Source: Paenibacillus pectinilyticus (GTDB lineage Bacteria > Bacillota > Bacilli > Paenibacillales > NBRC-103111). Taken from it: a DNA stretch of 64,000 bases. Positions within the stretch are counted from its first letter, which is position 1. Every line of letters starts with the position of its first letter. The stretch spans positions 352,087 to 416,086 of the forward strand of contig NZ_LYPC01000022.1 of assembly GCF_001700435.1 (NCBI RefSeq). The letters are read 5' to 3'. The translations under genes and the position numbers were made by a program. This document shows, piece after piece, positions 51,661-59,993 of the stretch. Below the pieces are notes generated by a model, which was not told where the DNA came from, ran no database searches, and saw only the letters and a program-made list of their open reading frames with translations.

Positions 51661-53169
51661 TTATAAAATACTTTGAATTCGCTCAATACCTTGCCTTTCG
51701 CTTTCCCAAGCTGCCTGTAACCCACGTTGGATTGCCTCTAAACGACCTGCTGAACTACCCCCGTAACCAAAAGGAAAGCTCGGATACAGCTTCCTAAAAA
51801 CTTCGCTGACGTTGCGATAACAAGCTGCTGCTTCTACTAACACCAGCTTATCCGAATGTCGGTTCATCGTTTCGGATAGTAGTTGCAAGTATTTCGCAGC
51901 TTGCAATCGTGCTTCCGCTAGAATGGCCACTTGATATGCATGTCCATGCAGATCAAGCGCACCACTTTGCACCGCATCAATCCAATGCGGATATCCAGTT
52001 AAACCGAACGCATACCCTTCAAGCGCGGGTTCCTTCCCTCGCGCGTGCGCCGCGATTGCACGAAGTGCCGCCAAACCCGTTTGGGCGGGGGCAGATCGAC
52101 CCTTGATCGCAAGTATAAATAGGGGTTGCTCCTCACCTGTGCGTCCAAGTTGATCATAACGAAGGGTTTGTTCCGTCCCATTGCATCCCATATAACGGAG
52201 TAACTGTTTCGGATCACTATACCCTGTGATGTAACCCCATTCATTGATCTGTTGATTCCGAACGATCACGGGAATCCCCTTGTCCAAGGACATATGGATC
52301 AACGACAACATGTGAACTAGTTGCTCAGGGGTTATCGTTGTACGTTGCGGTCTGCCGAAACACGATCCTGCGATTCCCAAACGTTCGAGTGTCTGATTCG
52401 CGGAATAGCTCCAATCAAACGTGGAGATCCCCTGCCAACGGCAGCCAGTTGCCACATTCAAACGGAATGCCTCACCGGAGATGCCCATGAGCTCCGTATA
52501 CGTAAACGTTTTATTTTCCTCGGCAAAGTGTAGGGCTTCTCCCAGCATAATGGAAAGAAACGCATAAGGACTTTTGTAGTTTGGGTTTGCTAATTGCGTG
52601 CCTGTCGGTAAGTTCTTCTCTCGCCGTACTTGCAAATAGCGTGAGATCTCATGGCGAAATCGTTCTTCATTCGCTTTAACACGTGCTCGAGAAAGCACAT
52701 TATACACATTGCTTTTATTCATGCCGAATCGTACAGCCAATTCATCTGGGCTTGCTTCCTCATAGGCACTTACAGTCAATACGTCCTTTGCTTGCTTCGA
52801 TAAGTGATCTAAGGCGTTACGAAATTGCTCTTCGTCCTTCAATTCTTCGTTCCATTCCTCTTCAGGAAGTTCGTCGGTCACCCATTCACGCTGATGCGCT
52901 GCGCCGCGTATAGCGTTCATGGATAATCTGCGTACCATCAACCGAAACCAAGCGGTGAATTTCTCATCATCTTGTAAGTTTTGAATGTGACTAGTCAGTC
53001 GCAAGAAAGCTTCTTGCACCACATCTTCGGCTATATGCTCATCTCGAACGATTGCTTTTGACCAGGACAATGCTACGGATTGGAAACGATTAATAAGAAG
53101 CGATAGCGCCGCTTGATCACCATCTTTGACTAGACGAATAAGCTCTGGTAGATCTAGCTCTTTCTCCAA
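51661..53169 (-). CDS. ECF-like sigma-70 factor with large fused C-terminal domain
   Basis: Protein of 502 residues. The first 165 are a group 4 sigma factor: region 2 is AEDVVQEAFLRLTSHIQNLQDDEKFTAWFRLMVRRLSMNAIR and region 4 is LSKQAKDVLTVSAYEEASPDELAVRFGMNKSNVYNVLSRARVKA. The remaining 335 residues are unlike the sigma domains; the stretch YTELMGISGEAFRLNVATGCRWQGIS and later GIPVIVRNQQINEWGYITGY resemble BtrH/C39-like papain-fold proteins, but I see no clear Cys-His catalytic pair, so it may be a ligand-binding or degraded peptidase domain. It starts at a TTG nine bases after AGGGGTG. No anti-sigma gene is next to it. Confidence 0.85.
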   Translation of the reverse strand: MEKELDLPELIRLVKDGDQAALSLLINRFQSVALSWSKAIVRDEHIAEDVVQEAFLRLTSHIQNLQDDEKFTAWFRLMVRRLSMNAIRGAAHQREWVTDELPEEEWNEELKDEEQFRNALDHLSKQAKDVLTVSAYEEASPDELAVRFGMNKSNVYNVLSRARVKANEERFRHEISRYLQVRREKNLPTGTQLANPNYKSPYAFLSIMLGEALHFAEENKTFTYTELMGISGEAFRLNVATGCRWQGISTFDWSYSANQTLERLGIAGSCFGRPQRTTITPEQLVHMLSLIHMSLDKGIPVIVRNQQINEWGYITGYSDPKQLLRYMGCNGTEQTLRYDQLGRTGEEQPLFILAIKGRSAPAQTGLAALRAIAAHARGKEPALEGYAFGLTGYPHWIDAVQSGALDLHGHAYQVAILAEARLQAAKYLQLLSETMNRHSDKLVLVEAAACYRNVSEVFRKLYPSFPFGYGGSSAGRLEAIQRGLQAAWESERQGIERIQSIL

Positions 53170-53232
53170 TGTATTCTACACCCCTTATTTGAAATCACGA
53201 TCGGAACCATTCACAGCTAACCGACAGGTTAG

Positions 53233-53261
53233 AAAAAAGGGCTAGACATCGTCTAAGCCCC
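53233..53261 (-). terminator. Terminator after the DinG-family helicase gene
   Basis: On the minus strand GGGCTTAGAC pairs with GTCTAGCCC and is followed by TTTTTTC. Confidence 0.85.
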
Positions 53262-53289
53262 CGATTATATATTTATCTATCAAAATCTA

Positions 53290-55236
53290 CTACTCCGATT
53301 TCATTTCAACGCCAGCAGGTAAAACCCGTTCAATATGCTCACGCAATGACGCATTCGTAACCAGCTCATCGCTGAAAATAGCAATGATCCCGCTATCCTC
53401 ACGCGTCCGAATCAAGCGGCCCATACCTTGTCGTAATCGAAGCAGCATATAAGGAATATCGACTTCTTCATATGGTGACGCTGCAGCCTCTCGCTTCGCA
53501 TTAAACACAGGATCTGCCGGAGGAAACGGCAGTGCCCAGACAATTACATTCGACAGGGATGGACCCGGAATATCCAGTCCTTCCCAGAGACTAACCGCTG
53601 CCAACACGCTATGCTCGTCCCCTTGGAACGATGCGATTACGTGTGAGATTTCTTGATCTCCTTCATAGAAGAAGGTCAGCTCCTTGCAGTCCGAGCGAGT
53701 TGCGATTTCGCTTTTGAACCGTTGCAATTCCTGATGAGTCGGGAATAGAATAAGCGCTCTGCCTTCCGTCCTTTGCAGTAAGCCGACTGCCGTATCCAGT
53801 TTCTCTTGGAAGGTGCCGCCGTCTGTGAAACGAGGTGCCAGAACTTCCATCCGTTCTGCATAGTCATACGGTGAATCCACCGAGAATGAAAGATATTTCT
53901 CTAAACCTAAGCTGTTCGCCACGTAATCGAACTTGCCTTCCACCGAAAGTGTCGCCGAGGAGAAGACAATCGGCATTTTAGCTGAGAAAACATGCTCCTT
54001 GAGCACTTCTTTCACCGTTCTTGGCATGATGACAAGGCTGAGACCTGTAATGCTTTCCGTTGCCCAGCAAATAAAAGAATGATCGTTACGGAATAACGCA
54101 AGCGCCTTCTGCATCATCTCCAGATGCTCTTCCACAATTTTCAATTGATAGTCATTGAGGGTAAACATTTCTCCTTCGAAGACAAGCTCTTCCTCAATCT
54201 CGGATAAAATATCACAGAGTGTATGAATCTCTCTTTTCAAGAGATCCGACATCACGATCATCTTCCGTTCTGATCCTGCGATCGGGCGGCAGCAGCTTTC
54301 AAGCACCTCGAACATCCGTTCACTCTGCTCGATCGCACGATCAATACAGACGGCGAGCGTTTCGCGAACTTCCCCTTTTAACAATCGAATGACTAATTCC
54401 TCGAACACCATATGCTTCAGCTTATAGGTTAAAGCTTTTTGTGCCGCAGATTCCATCAGATGGCCCTCATCAAACACGACCGTGCAATGATCTGGCAGTA
54501 ATGGCAGTTGCCCTTCCCGTTTTCTACCGTCATACGTCCATACATGCTCCATATAGAAGTCATGCGAACAAATGATCAGATCCGCTGATTTACGGTACGA
54601 TTCACGGGACAACGTTTGTCCACAACGATGACGCTTATCACACACAAAGCAGTCCTGATACGCATCCCAATTCATGCGGTGCCATTGTTCATCGTTTAGA
54701 TGCGGGTAGTTTTTGCGATCGCCGTAAGCATGAAATGTTTGTAACGCTTCCCGTGTATGAACGAAATCAGGAAGTGATTCATAGACTTCACGGTACAATC
54801 CTGTGTCCTCATGTCCGAATCGCGCTTCATCCAGTTTCACCAAACACGCGTATTGATCCGGTGATTTCGCAAGTCGTGCATCGATTTCCATATTCAAATG
54901 GCGAGCAATTTTGTCAATGTCCCCGCCTGGTTTCACAAGCTGTTCAATTAACGATTCATCGGCGCACGCAATGATGGCCGGCTTGTTCATAAAACGCGAA
55001 TAGCAAATCGCATATAGTAAATAAACTAGCGTTTTCCCAGTCCCTACGCCAGCTTCCGCAAAAATCGTCGCCTTCTCCGCATAAGCGCGCTCTAGTTGAA
55101 ACGCCATATAAATCTGTTCATCCCGAACCTCAAAACCTGCTTCAGGCAAAATGTCATAAAAGATATCCGCAATCCAGTCGGACACCTGCTGCATAAATGG
55201 CTGTGCATGATCATATGCAAATGGATAACGTCCCAC
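53290..55236 (-). CDS. DinG/XPD-family ATP-dependent DNA helicase
   Basis: Cytoplasmic superfamily 2 helicase of 648 residues that unwinds DNA 5' to 3' and may act on R-loops or damaged DNA. Walker A is EAGVGTGKT (61-69). Four cysteines around CFVCDKRHRCG and nearby form an iron-sulfur site; DEGHLMES is the DEAH box. The C-terminal motor half includes FSSATLSVEGKF, LWEGLDIPGPSLSNVIVWALPFPP and QGMGRLIRTREDSG. It starts at a GTG seven bases after GGGGG. It is not fused to a nuclease, unlike the longer DinG of Bacillus. Transcribed alone. Confidence 0.9.
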   Translation of the reverse strand: MGRYPFAYDHAQPFMQQVSDWIADIFYDILPEAGFEVRDEQIYMAFQLERAYAEKATIFAEAGVGTGKTLVYLLYAICYSRFMNKPAIIACADESLIEQLVKPGGDIDKIARHLNMEIDARLAKSPDQYACLVKLDEARFGHEDTGLYREVYESLPDFVHTREALQTFHAYGDRKNYPHLNDEQWHRMNWDAYQDCFVCDKRHRCGQTLSRESYRKSADLIICSHDFYMEHVWTYDGRKREGQLPLLPDHCTVVFDEGHLMESAAQKALTYKLKHMVFEELVIRLLKGEVRETLAVCIDRAIEQSERMFEVLESCCRPIAGSERKMIVMSDLLKREIHTLCDILSEIEEELVFEGEMFTLNDYQLKIVEEHLEMMQKALALFRNDHSFICWATESITGLSLVIMPRTVKEVLKEHVFSAKMPIVFSSATLSVEGKFDYVANSLGLEKYLSFSVDSPYDYAERMEVLAPRFTDGGTFQEKLDTAVGLLQRTEGRALILFPTHQELQRFKSEIATRSDCKELTFFYEGDQEISHVIASFQGDEHSVLAAVSLWEGLDIPGPSLSNVIVWALPFPPADPVFNAKREAAASPYEEVDIPYMLLRLRQGMGRLIRTREDSGIIAIFSDELVTNASLREHIERVLPAGVEMKSE

Positions 55237-55342
55237 GTTTGTGCCCCCAACCCTCAGTTTGAATCAAACTTCTATTATCTCATGAAAATGTTGTAAAAGC
55301 AAAATGGAGATGAACTGCCGAAAGCCTCACCCTCCAATGTCA

Positions 55343-55388
55343 AATGAAAAGCCCACTCCCCCAGCCTACTGCTGGTTGGAATGAGCCA
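55343..55388 (-). terminator. Terminator after the radical SAM gene
   Basis: On the minus strand GGCTCATTCC and GGGGAGTGGGCT pair imperfectly with an inner CCAGC/GCTGG stem and are followed by TTTTC. Confidence 0.65.
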
Positions 55389-55394
55389 TAGTAT

Positions 55395-56273
55395 TTACAT
55401 GCTGAATCGTTCCCGATAGCCACATTTGCGGCATAATTCTTCCACGACTTCACGTCTTGAAAAGCCTTCAAACAAGCGATTCGCCCGCTCTCCCTCTACG
55501 ATTTCGGAAAAAGGCGTTTGGTTGATATTCCCCAAATTGATGACCCCTTCCCCATCGAGACAACATGGAATGACGGTGCCGTCAACGAGAATGCCCGCTT
55601 GATTCCGCAAGGCGTGGCAGAAGCCAGGACCTTCGATCTCCTCCGCCTTCAAATCTGGCCACTGAAACTCGTGATCCTGATTCAGATAAACGCGATCGGC
55701 CAGCTTAACACCAGTTCCGCGGACGAATTTCTCATCAATTTTGTAATCGAGCTCGAACTCTTTCTCTAGTAATTCCAGCACTTCACGGTTACGATTCCGT
55801 TCCAAATTCGTCTGATTATCCGTATCCAGATTCCATAAGCGGAAGGAAATAATAACATTGGATTTCGCAACGATTTCCTTCGCAAAACGCAAGATACTTG
55901 TCACATAGCCTTCCTTGTCCTCAGAACCTTCATGGCCGTCAAAACTATGCAACGAGAAATTCATTTGGCGAAGAGCTGGTTTATCGAGCAGCTTGTGTCT
56001 ATTTTTATTAATAAGTGTACCGTTCGTTGTAATGTTGACCTTGAAGCCCTTCTCGTGACTTAGATCGAGCAACTCATCAATTTTCGGATGAAGCAAGGGT
56101 TCCCCTTTTACATGTAAATAAATATGATCTGTATGCGGTTTGATTTGATCTAGAATGTTCGTAAACGTATCTATTTTGATGAAATTCGCTTGGCGCTTCG
56201 TCTGTGGGCAGAACGTACAAGCTAAATTACATACACTCGTGATTTCAATATAAAATTTCTTGAACTTCTTCAT
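55395..56273 (-). CDS. Radical SAM protein with SPASM domain
   Basis: Soluble iron-sulfur enzyme of about 292 residues. The SAM-binding cluster motif CNLACTFC (CxxxCxxC) begins near residue 15, followed by LHVKGEPLLHPKIDELLDLSHEKGFKVNITTNGTL, a typical radical SAM core. The C-terminal SPASM-like part has clustered cysteines (GFCHALRNQAG, VIPCCLDGEG, LCRKCGY), which suggests auxiliary clusters and a peptide or protein substrate. The ATG at 56273 has GGAG seven bases upstream; the longer frame upstream runs into the Amj gene end and is not used. It lies 75 bases after Amj on the same strand, but no precursor peptide is seen. Confidence 0.88.
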   Translation of the reverse strand: MKKFKKFYIEITSVCNLACTFCPQTKRQANFIKIDTFTNILDQIKPHTDHIYLHVKGEPLLHPKIDELLDLSHEKGFKVNITTNGTLINKNRHKLLDKPALRQMNFSLHSFDGHEGSEDKEGYVTSILRFAKEIVAKSNVIISFRLWNLDTDNQTNLERNRNREVLELLEKEFELDYKIDEKFVRGTGVKLADRVYLNQDHEFQWPDLKAEEIEGPGFCHALRNQAGILVDGTVIPCCLDGEGVINLGNINQTPFSEIVEGERANRLFEGFSRREVVEELCRKCGYRERFSM

Positions 56274-56347
56274 GGTCGATCTCCGTTCTAGCTGCGCTAC
56301 TATGATAGAGGCTATTATACCAAGCAAGACGGCTGAAAGAAAGGATT

Positions 56348-57151
56348 TCACGCTGATTGGAAAAATAACTGAACAATCCAAGCGATAAAGTAGGCAGATG
56401 GGACCAGAAATACTTGCGCCAGCATCGTGCCCAAGAAGCGCGTTGTCATAAGTAAAGCGTAGATTTTGCCAAGCTGCTTGCGCTGAGCTTCGTCGTGGAG
56501 TGCTTTATCCGTAATCAAACCTAGCTGTGGATCAATAAATATCGTGAGCAAAATTGTAGCAATCCCGTTAATCAGTCCCGAGGCCTGTGACGCCGTCGTC
56601 GCATGATCTGGCAGCAGATGAGCCGTATATAGAGAGGCTAGTACACCTACCGAATAGAACGCTGTGACGATGATGTTGATGAACAGAAATCTTTTGGAAA
56701 TACCCAAATAGCGGAATTGGCTAAGCTTTACTTTCGGCTTTTTGATGTACTTAGGCGTGTTCTTCAACTGCGCAATGGTGACACTCGAGAACAGCTTCGG
56801 AATGGAACCTGCGATTTCAAGGCGAGCAATGACTCTAGCGCTGATGTTAATAAAAGTCGGAAATAATGCGATGGCAATGACCGTCCCGACAGACGAAGCC
56901 AACAGTGTGATCCGCAAATAATGCACTAAGTCGAAGGTCGGATTCTTCTTGGCGAAATCAACAAAATGCGCCGTCATTGGCGCCTGAATGAGATTCGCTG
57001 TCCGTGACACGAGCACGACAATACCGACAAGTGACAATGCGACGGCGAGTTTATTCAAGCGCACCCCTGCGTAGCGGATCGAATACGAGAGCGTCTCTGC
57101 GGTGTGGATGATCATCGTTAGAATGAAGACCAGAATGAGCGTGTTGATCAT
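56348..57151 (-). CDS. amj: Lipid II flippase Amj
   Basis: Integral membrane protein of about 267 residues and six to eight transmembrane segments, of the Amj (YdaH) family, which flips lipid II across the membrane as an alternative to MurJ. It starts MINTLILVFILTMIIHTAETLSYSIRYAGVRLNKLAVALSLVGIVVLVSRTANLIQAPMTAHFVDFAKK, a strong match to the family. I chose the ATG at 57151, for which AAAGGATGAT is a fair ribosome binding site and the length is normal; starts upstream at 57163 or 57220 lack good sites. A hairpin in the leader could be an attenuator. Amj in Bacillus is induced when MurJ is inhibited. Confidence 0.85.
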   Translation of the reverse strand: MINTLILVFILTMIIHTAETLSYSIRYAGVRLNKLAVALSLVGIVVLVSRTANLIQAPMTAHFVDFAKKNPTFDLVHYLRITLLASSVGTVIAIALFPTFINISARVIARLEIAGSIPKLFSSVTIAQLKNTPKYIKKPKVKLSQFRYLGISKRFLFINIIVTAFYSVGVLASLYTAHLLPDHATTASQASGLINGIATILLTIFIDPQLGLITDKALHDEAQRKQLGKIYALLMTTRFLGTMLAQVFLVPSAYFIAWIVQLFFQSA

Positions 57152-57185
57152 AGGGAGAATCATCCTTTGTGTAAGTGATGGTGGT

Positions 57186-57230
57186 AAAAGCATAAGAAAA
57201 CCCACCTTTTGTCGCAGCATCGGGTGGGTT
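57186..57230 (-). terminator. Hairpin in the Amj leader, possible attenuator
   Basis: On the minus strand AAACCCACC pairs with GGTGGGTTT across 15-16 bases and is followed by TCTTATGCTTTT, about 35 bases before the Amj start. It stands upstream of the gene, so it would stop leader transcripts. No known riboswitch sequence was found with it. Confidence 0.45.
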
Positions 57231-57375
57231 TGTGTGGGTTATGGTGATGTGAATTGATATAGAGCCTTGATTTGGCGTGCTTTTCCAGCTAAAAAAGCTT
57301 CTTGCTCCCACTTCGGGAGTTCGGCTTGAGATTTCAAGATCTGTACACGCTTCTAAGCGGATGTCCGGCAGTAAT

Positions 57376-57455
57376 AGATGGAAAACATGCAGCTAATTTC
57401 TGTGTAATCGCCGCTTTTCAACCTTTAGATGGAAAACATGTAGTTAATTTCGCTG
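57376..57455. repeat. Two copies of a repeat 51 bp apart
   Basis: AGATGGAAAACATG then C/T-AG-C/T-TAATTT occurs at 57376 and 57427. A third, degenerate, inverted relative (AAATTAACTGTATGTAAT) follows near 57484. It is part of the 829-bp gap between the ABC exporter and Amj genes (57152-57980), in which I see no gene. Confidence 0.5.
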
Positions 57456-57654
57456 TTTTCGGAGTTATCGGCGAATTTGCTTGAAATTAACTGTATGTAA
57501 TCCAGTTATTCTGTAATTCAGCGAAAAGTTATTATTTTTAGCTGTAGTTTATACAGTTAATGCATTTGATTTAATTAACAGTTTATATCGTCGCTGGTTT
57601 CCAATGCTCAATAGTGTTGCAAGTACTGATTAGCTAGAGTTGTAATATGGTGTT

Positions 57655-57900
57655 GGGTGCAGCAGCGATAAAGTAGATTTGGTTAACAGTGCTTGATGCT
57701 AGGATAGCTTAGATTTCGTTAACTATGCTTGGTGCTACGATACCGTAGAATTCGTTAACTGTGCTTGGTGCTACGATACCGTAGAATTCGTTAACTGTGC
57801 TTGGCGCTACGATAGCGTAGATTTCGTTAATTGTAATTGGTGCTACGATAGCGTAGATTTCGTTAATTGTGCTTGGTGCTACGATAAAGTAGATTAACTC
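57655..57900. repeat. 36-bp tandem repeat array (about 6-7 copies)
   Basis: Units of GCTTGGTGCTACGATACCGT plus AGAATTCGTTAACTGT begin at 57691, 57727, 57763, 57799, 57835 and 57871, exactly 36 bases apart, with a degenerate copy before them from about 57655. Units 57727 and 57763 are identical; others differ at several positions. There are no spacers between copies, so it is not a CRISPR array. It lies downstream of the ABC exporter genes. Confidence 0.9.
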
Positions 57901-57980
57901 ATCCGTTGGTTCTATTATTCGAGGCTTCGCAGCAATTTCCTTTATTTGTCATTCACTTCGACAAAGGAAGTTTAATTCAG

Positions 57981-59993
57981 CTACGCCTTTCGGTCATCCC
58001 CGTACCACAACTCGCGGAATGTAGAGCTGCGAAGCAATAGTTCCTCCGACGTGCCCTCGGCCTCGATGCGGCCGTCTTTCATCACGATGATGTGATCGGC
58101 ACGTGTCAACGCGGTTTTGCGATGTGAGACGACGAGACACGTCGCTTCACGGCGGCGCTGGAACATCCGCTCCCAGAGCTTCTGCTCGGTCTCGACGTCG
58201 AGCGCGCTCGACAGGTCGTCGAAGACGTACAGCTCGGCGTCGCGCACGAGCATGCGAGCCGCGGCCGTCCGCTGCGCTTGGCCGCCGGAGAGCTTCACCC
58301 CACGCGGGCCGATGACCGTGTCAAGCCCGCCAGGCAGCTGCGCGACGTCGTACTCGAGCACCGCCGCGTTCAGTGCCTGCTGCAAGCTGTCGCCTTGCTC
58401 CGCTTGCCCGAGCAACACATTATTGCGCAGCGTATCGCTGTATAACCGCGGCACTTGCGCGGTGTAGGCGCTCTGCGGCGGTGTAAAGAAGGTGCCCGGA
58501 TCTTCGACGGGCACACCGTTCCACGCGATCGTTCCTCCTTCTTTGGGCAGCAGCCCAAGAAGGGAACGCACTAGCGTGGTTTTGCCAGAACCGATCGTTC
58601 CCGTAATCACGGTGAACGATCCTCGCTGCATAGCGAAGTGAATGTCAGCGATACCTCTACCCGTTTCCGGGTAGGTGTAGCTGAGCCCATTCACTTCTAG
58701 GCGCTGCAACGGCGGAGCAATCACGCCGTCATCCGCTTGGTCTTGAACTTGATCTTGCTCTTGATCTTGCTTTTGAGCTTGGTCTTGAACTTCATCTTGC
58801 TCTTGCTCTTGCTCTTGAACTTGCTCTTGCTCTTGACCTTGAACTTGCTCTTGCTCTTGATCTTGCTTTCGAACTTGCTCTTGAACTTGCTTTTGCCCCC
58901 TCCTTTTTTCCTGCCCTTGAACTTCCACCAAATCATTTCCACGAGCCCCAACAGCCTTACCAACCATGGAAGCCGCGCTCGTCTTTACACCCACCCGCTC
59001 CTTCTTCAAATAAAGCGGCCTCACCATCGTCAACACCTTCGCCGACGCGCCCTGTAACAGAAACGTCAACCGCTTGAGCGAAACACTCATTTGCTTAAAA
59101 TACGTAATAAACTTCCCTACATTTGTAATGAACTGCGTCACGAAAGTTAAATAATAGACGAATAACGCTAAGTCGCCGACACTGAATGTCCCTGCTCTCA
59201 TTTTCGTACCAGCTAACAGAAGCAGCAAGCCTGTTCCCAAATTCACCGAGTTCGAGAACACGGAGTCGAGCAATTCGCTCATCAAGCGATCCTTGAGCAT
59301 CGCTTTTCGGCGAGAATCGCCAAAGCTGCGAAAGCGATCGATCACTCTTTTCTCAGCGCCAGCGACTTGAATCGCCTGTACATTCCCGAACATTTCGCTA
59401 ATTTCACCTGTTACCTTCGAGGTGGATTCTCGGCTGGCTGCGCGGTATTTCTGTAGACGTACCGTGGCCAATTGCGCAGCCGTGATGACGATCACGATTG
59501 GCATAAACACAAGCAAAGTCATTTGGGCATCGATGCGGATTAGTATGTATCCTGACACAAGCGCGAAGACGGTCATCCCAAACACATCGACCGACCAGCT
59601 GACCGCTTCTTCCGATTGATCCACATCGTCTCGGAAATGGCTGATCGCTTCTCCCGGTGAAACCGGAATAGCTTGTGCGCCGGGCTGCTTCAGTACATGC
59701 TCAAGCAAGTTACGTCGCAGGAGCATCCCCATCCGAAAACGGAATTGCACATCGGTAATGAACCCAACAATGATCAGCAATATTCTTCCTAACGCTGCCG
59801 CAATCAGCAGGGCAATTAAGCCCCAAACCCCAATACTTAACGTGGATTTCTCCGTCAAAGAATCAAAAAAAGCTTTCGTGATGAGACCCGGCGCAATCGG
59901 AGCCAAATAAATGATCGTCCACGCAAGGGCATTGATGAAGTAGCGAAAAGGCCGGTACATGATCAGTCCTTTTAAATATTGAAATGTCGTCAT
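57981..59993 (-). CDS. ABC exporter half-transporter with Gln/Glu-rich linker
   Basis: Membrane exporter subunit of 670 residues: six transmembrane segments (about 15-320), an unusual Gln/Glu-rich linker (about 360-420) and an ATPase domain (about 430-670). Walker A is GTIGSGKTT, the signature LSGGQAQR and Walker B YVFDDLSSALD, in which the catalytic Glu is replaced by Asp. The partner gene has the converse defect, so the pair is a heterodimer with one consensus and one degenerate ATP site, like TM287/288 and BmrCD. The ATG overlaps the partner stop by four bases. The DNA of the ATPase part is much richer in GC than the rest. The cargo is unknown. Confidence 0.92.
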   Translation of the reverse strand: MTTFQYLKGLIMYRPFRYFINALAWTIIYLAPIAPGLITKAFFDSLTEKSTLSIGVWGLIALLIAAALGRILLIIVGFITDVQFRFRMGMLLRRNLLEHVLKQPGAQAIPVSPGEAISHFRDDVDQSEEAVSWSVDVFGMTVFALVSGYILIRIDAQMTLLVFMPIVIVITAAQLATVRLQKYRAASRESTSKVTGEISEMFGNVQAIQVAGAEKRVIDRFRSFGDSRRKAMLKDRLMSELLDSVFSNSVNLGTGLLLLLAGTKMRAGTFSVGDLALFVYYLTFVTQFITNVGKFITYFKQMSVSLKRLTFLLQGASAKVLTMVRPLYLKKERVGVKTSAASMVGKAVGARGNDLVEVQGQEKRRGQKQVQEQVRKQDQEQEQVQGQEQEQVQEQEQEQDEVQDQAQKQDQEQDQVQDQADDGVIAPPLQRLEVNGLSYTYPETGRGIADIHFAMQRGSFTVITGTIGSGKTTLVRSLLGLLPKEGGTIAWNGVPVEDPGTFFTPPQSAYTAQVPRLYSDTLRNNVLLGQAEQGDSLQQALNAAVLEYDVAQLPGGLDTVIGPRGVKLSGGQAQRTAAARMLVRDAELYVFDDLSSALDVETEQKLWERMFQRRREATCLVVSHRKTALTRADHIIVMKDGRIEAEGTSEELLLRSSTFRELWYGDDRKA

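Noticed and set aside
57655-57900. CRISPR array
   Set aside because: 36-bp units are directly joined with no spacers and no cas genes are near.
58737-59057. Leu-rich plus-strand frame and Lys/Ser/Phe-rich minus-strand frame
   Set aside because: Both are other-phase readings of the Gln/Glu linker simple repeat and have no start signals.
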